Source: Planctomycetales bacterium
GTDB lineage: Bacteria > Planctomycetota > SZUA-567
Direction of reading: 5' to 3'
DNA: 33,235 nucleotides
Assembly (NCBI GenBank): GCA_025997475.1
Contig: BNUQ01000019.1
Coordinates: 1 to 33,235, forward strand
The notes under the pieces are model-generated. The model saw only the letters and a list, made by a program, of their open reading frames with translations. It ran no database searches and had not been told where the DNA came from. Shown one piece after another: positions 29,648 through 33,235 of this stretch (position 1 is its first letter; every line of letters begins with the position of its first letter). A program made the translations under genes and the position numbers.

Positions 29648-31012
29648 TTACCGCGCTTCTTCCAACGCCGCCGCCATTTCTTCGGCGGTGGCAAAACGGA
29701 AGATGGGCTTGGTCGCCAGCGCGGTGTTAATCACGTCCGCCAATTTTGCCGGCACGCCTTTGCAAAACCGCGTAATGTCCGCCGGCTCGCGCGTCATCGC
29801 CGCGCGTAAATCCGTGCCGTCGTCGCACTTTTCATACGGCGAACAGCCCGCCAAACAAAAAAACAGCGTCGCGCCGAGCGAATAAATATCCGACTGCGGC
29901 GACACTTTGCCGGCGGCTTCCAATTGCTCCGGAGCCATATAGCGCAAGGTGCCGAGATGCACCGTTTCGCACGCTTCGTCGGCACGACCGACCGTCTCGG
30001 CGGCTTCGACCGCTCTGGCGATGCCGAAGTCAATCACTTTCACCACGCCGTCGTCGCGATACATAATGTTTTCCGGCTTGATGTCGCGGTGAATGACGCC
30101 CTGCCGGTGCGCGTAGGCGAGCGCCCGCGCCGCCGCCGCGCCGATGGCAATCACTTGTTCCGGCGTCGCGGGACGTTCGGCAAACCAGCGGCGCAAATTC
30201 CGTCCGGTAAAATACTCCATTTGGATATACAACACCGTGCCGATTTGCCCGATGTCGTAACACTCGACGATATGCGGATGGCGCAATTCCATACTCAACG
30301 CCATCTCTTTGAGAAACCGCGGCAAACCGTCGCCGGAAGTCGTGGTGTCGTCGCCGTCGCGATGCCGGCGCGGCAGAATGACTTTCACCACGCGGCTGTC
30401 GCCCGCTTCGTTCGTCGCGAAATACAACCGCCCCATGCCGCCCTGCGACAACAAGCCGCTCAAACGATAACCGTTCAGCGTTTTGCCGAGCAGACGGTCG
30501 TCGCCATCGAGCGCCGCTTCCGGCAAATCCAATTTCGTGCCGAGCAAATCCTTGGGCGTGAGCGGACTGACCGTGCCGCCGATTCTCGGCGACAAATAGC
30601 GGAAAGTTAAATCCGCCAAACGCACCAAATCGCCGCCGTCCAACCGGCGCGGCGCATCGTAAATCCGCTCGTTATTGACCCACGTGCCGTCGTTACTGTT
30701 GAGGTCGGTAATTTCGTAGGCGTCGCCGACAAGCGTCAAGCGACAGTGCCGATGCGACAGCGACGGCTGGTTGATTTTCCAGTCGCCGTTTTGACCGATG
30801 ACGATTTCCGGTTCGGTCAGCAAGCGCTCGCCGGTCAAGCCGCGCAGACGATGTTCGCCGCCCCCGTCGCATTCATACAGCAAATACGCGCCGCACCGGC
30901 GACACCGCAAATAGGTCTTAACGCGCGGGTCGCGGACGCAATGCGTCTCGCCGCAATAGCACGGCAAAATAATCTGCGACAGCGCGATAACGGGCATTGG
31001 GGGAGGGGGCAT
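29648..31012 (-). CDS. Serine/threonine protein kinase with zinc-ribbon-like N-terminus and FHA domain
   Basis: A 454-residue soluble protein. Residues ~10-55 hold paired cysteines (LPCYCGETHC, LRCRRCGAYLLYEC), probably a small zinc ribbon. An FHA phosphothreonine-binding domain spans ~65-145 (SLSHRHCRL, LNSNDGTWVNNERI). The kinase domain (~185-450) has a glycine loop LLSQGGMGRLYFA, the catalytic loop HRDIKPEN (~306), DFG in VIDFGIAR (~328), and APE in RYMAPEQLE. The activation-segment region is intact, so it should be active. There is no transmembrane segment, so it is cytoplasmic. Phosphorylated partners are unknown. The start at 31012 gives MPPPPM; a second ATG at 30997 is equally possible, and neither has a ribosome site. 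A terminator lies just downstream. The first ~90 bp are repeated in inverted form at the window end. Confidence 0.94.
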   Translation of the reverse strand: MPPPPMPVIALSQIILPCYCGETHCVRDPRVKTYLRCRRCGAYLLYECDGGGEHRLRGLTGERLLTEPEIVIGQNGDWKINQPSLSHRHCRLTLVGDAYEITDLNSNDGTWVNNERIYDAPRRLDGGDLVRLADLTFRYLSPRIGGTVSPLTPKDLLGTKLDLPEAALDGDDRLLGKTLNGYRLSGLLSQGGMGRLYFATNEAGDSRVVKVILPRRHRDGDDTTTSGDGLPRFLKEMALSMELRHPHIVECYDIGQIGTVLYIQMEYFTGRNLRRWFAERPATPEQVIAIGAAAARALAYAHRQGVIHRDIKPENIMYRDDGVVKVIDFGIARAVEAAETVGRADEACETVHLGTLRYMAPEQLEAAGKVSPQSDIYSLGATLFFCLAGCSPYEKCDDGTDLRAAMTREPADITRFCKGVPAKLADVINTALATKPIFRFATAEEMAAALEEAR

Positions 31013-31112
31013 AAATTAAGAGTTAAGAGTTAAGAATTATGAATCAAGAACTAATGTTACGCGGTATTCGCTGGTGCTGTTGCAACGAAGAATTTGAAAA
31101 AACTCCGCCAGT

Positions 31113-31380
31113 CCGCGCTGAAAGCGCGAAACATATCAGCCCAGGGTAAGGCGCACGCTCTTCGCGCCGCCACCCTGGGTAGCGGTTCGCGAAAGCGAAC
31201 CATCCGACAGTTCCGCCGTTAGGCGGCATCTCGCCGCCATTGGCGGCGAAAGCGGTTCGCCAAAACGCGGCGAACCGTCCAATTTCGGTTGGCGCTCCGC
31301 GCCGTCTTTACCCAGGGTGGCGCGGCTGATAGAGCGTCGCCGCTTACCCTGGGCTGATATGTTTCGCCCCGTTGGGGCGG
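31113..31380 (-). repeat. ~268-bp inverted-repeat-bounded element, copy 2
   Basis: The reverse complement matches 10646-10907 along its whole length, including GACGGTTCGCCGCGTTTTGG, CCGCCTAACGGCGG and TACCCTGGGCTGATAT. The rest of the 548-bp gap between the kinase and carA genes holds a heptad array (TTAAGAG/TTAAGAA units, 31017-31040), the TGTTACGCG and ATCGCGTAGCATGAG motifs common to these gaps, and an AT-rich stretch. I see no gene. Confidence 0.75.
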
Positions 31381-31560
31381 ACCGGCGGAATGATTATCAA
31401 AATCGCGTAGCATGAGTTTTTTAAGGAATTTTACTTTTATCAAGTCAGTTACGATTTTTTGGCGCGCGTAACGTGAGTAATTCGTGAAAATTTGGAAAGC
31501 ACACTAACCTTCGCTTCGCTCGGTTTCGTGGACGAATCTTTGGTTTTATCAACCGCCGCA

Positions 31561-32637
31561 TCAGGCGCTCGTTACCAACTCGCGAAACTGTCGGAAAAGG
31601 TAGCGCGCGTCGTGCGGACCCGGCGCGGCTTCGGGGTGGTATTGCACCGAAAAAATCGGCTCGGTTTTATGGCGCAGACCTTCGACGGTGCCGTCGTTGA
31701 GATTGACGTGCGTTTGTTCCAACGTCGGCGGGAGCGCGTGAATCTCGTAATTGTGATTTTGGCTGGTGATTTCGACCCGTCCGGTTTGCTCGTTTTTCAC
31801 CGGATGATTGCAACCGTGGTGTCCGAATTTCAACCGGCGGCATTGGCAACCGTGCGCCAAACCGATAAGTTGGTGTCCCAAGCAAATGCCCATCAGCGGC
31901 TTTTTACCGCTCAATTTTTTCACCGCGGCAATCGCGCCGATAACGGCGGACGGGTCGGCGGGACCGTTCGACAAAAACACGCCGTCCGGCTTCAGCGCCA
32001 AGACCTCCTCCGCCGTCGTCCACGCCGGCACGACGGTTACTTGCATTCCGGCGGCGGACAGTTCGCGCAAAATGTTGAATTTAATGCCGAAATCATAGGC
32101 GACGATTTTCAAATCGCCGGTTTCATTCCATTGATACGGCGCGGTGACGCTGACCTGCGAGGCGTAATCCTGCCCGTCCAAACCCGCCCATTCGCGGGCG
32201 CGCTTCACGGCGTATTTCACGGAAATTACGGCGTCCGAGCCGTGGATAAACGCTTTCATCGTGCCGGCGGAGCGCAACCACAACGTGAGGTCGCGGGTGT
32301 CGATGCCGGACAGCGCCGGAATCTGCTCGGCGCGCAACCTTTCGTCGAGCGCTTGCGTGGCGCGGAAATTCGACGGCGGATTGAGATGTTGCACGAGCAG
32401 ACCGCGCAAAAACAATTGCCGCGACTCCATATCGTCGGGATTGCACCCGTAATTGCCGACTTCGGCGGTGGTGAGCGCGACGATTTGTCCGGCGTAGGAC
32501 GGGTCGGAAATGATTTCCTGATAGCCGGTCATACCGGTATTGAAAACGACTTCGCCGAGAGTATCGACCGCCGCGCCGACCGATTTCCCGTAAAAAACCT
32601 TGCCGTCGGCGAGAGCGATAAATGCGGAGGGGTTCAT
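31561..32637 (-). CDS. carA: Carbamoyl-phosphate synthase small (glutaminase) subunit
   Basis: A 358-residue class I amidotransferase subunit. It hydrolyses glutamine and passes ammonia to CarB for carbamoyl-phosphate synthesis (pyrimidines and arginine). The N-terminal CarA domain has the hallmark [23 protein letters not shown] and GISGIDTR-like [10 protein letters not shown]. The GATase domain carries [23 protein letters not shown], the nucleophile Cys252 in [14 protein letters not shown], and His334/Glu336 in [10 protein letters not shown]. Length is normal. ATG 32637 opens directly on the family N-terminus ([12 protein letters not shown]); the upstream in-frame extension is T/C-rich leader. 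The ribosome site is weak (GGGAAAAATT). carB is not in the window. Confidence 0.97.
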   Translation of the reverse strand: MNPSAFIALADGKVFYGKSVGAAVDTLGEVVFNTGMTGYQEIISDPSYAGQIVALTTAEVGNYGCNPDDMESRQLFLRGLLVQHLNPPSNFRATQALDERLRAEQIPALSGIDTRDLTLWLRSAGTMKAFIHGSDAVISVKYAVKRAREWAGLDGQDYASQVSVTAPYQWNETGDLKIVAYDFGIKFNILRELSAAGMQVTVVPAWTTAEEVLALKPDGVFLSNGPADPSAVIGAIAAVKKLSGKKPLMGICLGHQLIGLAHGCQCRRLKFGHHGCNHPVKNEQTGRVEITSQNHNYEIHALPPTLEQTHVNLNDGTVEGLRHKTEPIFSVQYHPEAAPGPHDARYLFRQFRELVTSA

Positions 32638-32712
32638 AATTTTTCCCGTTCGAGAATTGATGAACGGCGAATATAAAGGAAAAAGGAAAAGGGGAAAGTG
32701 GCAGTGGAAGAG

Positions 32713-32815
32713 CAATTAACAATTAACAATTTACAATTAAAAACGGCGGAGTAATTGTCAAAGTTGCGCGAAGCGAGTTTGAAAATCAAACTCCACAATT
32801 GTTAATTGTTAATTG
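32713..32815. repeat. Inverted heptad-array element between carA and the GT87-like gene
   Basis: CAATTAACAATTAACAATT at the left and its inverse TTGTTAATTGTTAATTG at the right enclose a ~55-bp core with GGCGGAGT, TTGCGCGAAGCGAG and ACTCCAC. The right array encodes the last residues and the stop codon of the GT87-like gene on the minus strand. Confidence 0.8.
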
Positions 32816-33140
32816 CTCTTTCCCGCCGCCACAGCCGAAAGCCGAACAGCCATACGCCCCACGCGATGCCGCCGAGCGGCAATAAAATTTTCGTGGGATT
32901 TTGATAATCAATGAACCAGCGGCGCAGATGCCATTCCAAGTCGCCGCTCGCGCCGAGCGTCGCCAAAACGTAAGCCGCGAGCGCCCAGTAAAAACCGCGT
33001 TGCCCTTTCGCCGCCAACATCGACCACGCGAAGCCGCCCGCCATCATCGACAGCGTCGCGATTTCGGTGGACGGTCCGAATAACGTCAGCCACCACGCGC
33101 CCGCCGCGTAAGCGAAAACCGTCGCCTCGCTTTTATCCCC
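32802..33140 (-). CDS. C-terminal part of a GT87 (DUF2029)-like membrane protein, 5' truncated
   Basis: About 113 codons are open on the minus strand, ending at TAA 32804-32802. Three or four hydrophobic segments are visible. The first carries AWWLTLFGPSTEIATLSMM, which resembles the conserved WLTLxGPATExxTY stretch near the end of GT87 polyprenol-phosphate mannosyltransferase-type proteins; GYW- and W-rich helices follow and the tail is basic (FRLWRRERA). There is no start codon before the hydrophobic segment, and the frame runs upstream into a poly-C tract at 33135-33144, beyond which the sequence is an inverted copy of the kinase gene. The N-terminal part is therefore missing, either by rearrangement or by a chimeric join. 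Confidence 0.55.
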   Translation of the reverse strand, partial: GDKSEATVFAYAAGAWWLTLFGPSTEIATLSMMAGGFAWSMLAAKGQRGFYWALAAYVLATLGASGDLEWHLRRWFIDYQNPTKILLPLGGIAWGVWLFGFRLWRRERAINN

Positions 33141-33141
33141 C

Positions 33142-33235
33142 CCCCCAATGCCCGTTATCGCGCTGTCGCAGATTATTTTGCCGTGCTATTGCGGCGAGAC
33201 GCATTGCGTCCGCGACCCGCGCGTTAAGACCTATT
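33142..33235 (+). repeat. Perfect 94-bp inverted copy of the kinase gene start
   Basis: Bases 33142-33235 are identical to the reverse complement of 30910-31003. Read on the + strand, ATG 33148 opens MPVIALSQIILPCYCGETHC, the kinase N-terminus, and continues to the window edge. Whether this is a second kinase gene or a chimeric end cannot be decided here. Confidence 0.95.

Noticed and set aside
31492..32676. Long open frame (394 codons) on the + strand
   Set aside because: It is antisense to carA, which has all catalytic motifs; the arginine-rich antisense translation is a by-product of GC-rich codon use.

Overview
The window is high-GC chromosomal DNA from a bacterium, with proline-, alanine- and arginine-rich coding that uses many GCG, GCC and CCG codons. 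It is interrupted by AT-rich intergenic repeats. Several features suggest the PVC group, possibly Planctomycetota: a zinc-ribbon/FHA/Ser-Thr kinase, a GT87-like membrane protein, an EpsC-type serine acetyltransferase and the style of the intergenic repeats. A DUF4418-FtsX-LolD operon and several Rpn or PD-(D/E)XK proteins suggest an anaerobic or host-associated lifestyle. The taxonomic placement is inference from protein style; there is no rRNA or tRNA here.

Layout: 1-988 holds the tail of a PD-(D/E)XK ATPase-type protein and an ABC ATPase. 1.1-4.0 kb has GAPDH and MetK, each behind a sigma70-like promoter. 4.05-5.93 kb is an unstable patch: a nucleotidyltransferase gene broken by a 161-bp mobile element, then an Rpn-family nuclease gene bounded by 61-bp direct repeats. 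6.0-10.5 kb has TatA and a 1394-residue exported TPR/DUF3857/transglutaminase protein. 10.9-14.8 kb has a GT4 glycosyltransferase, a sugar-nucleotide epimerase and serine acetyltransferase. At 15.1-21.05 kb a chemoreceptor (-) lies divergent to a very large dikinase gene (+). 21.3-23.9 kb has ThiC and AroB. 23.9-27.2 kb has a decayed VapBC pair and an ABC operon (DUF4418, permease, ATPase) that runs without a gap into a RelE-type toxin and its presumed antitoxin. 27.3-31.0 kb has a degenerate receiver protein, FapA/DUF342 and a zinc-ribbon/FHA/kinase. 31.5-33.1 kb has CarA and a truncated GT87-like protein.

The outstanding gene is 17376-21053. Its C-terminal ~850 residues look like plant phosphoglucan, water dikinase (PWD/GWD3), with the phosphohistidine and ATP-binding motifs in the same order. 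In place of the starch-binding CBM20 it carries an apparently intact xylose-isomerase-like TIM barrel. This suggests a bacterial alpha-glucan (glycogen-like) phosphorylation enzyme coupled to a sugar isomerase or epimerase domain.

The second theme is repeats. There are four copies of an exactly 161-bp terminal-inverted-repeat element (AGACCTGTTCG ends, 3-bp ATT/AAT duplications). There are many arrays with a strict 7-nt period that begin at or next to stop codons, and several larger hairpin-rich families occur in two or three copies. The last 94 bp of the window are a perfect inverted copy of the kinase gene start 2.1 kb away, joined at a poly-C tract, which may be an amplification or assembly chimera.
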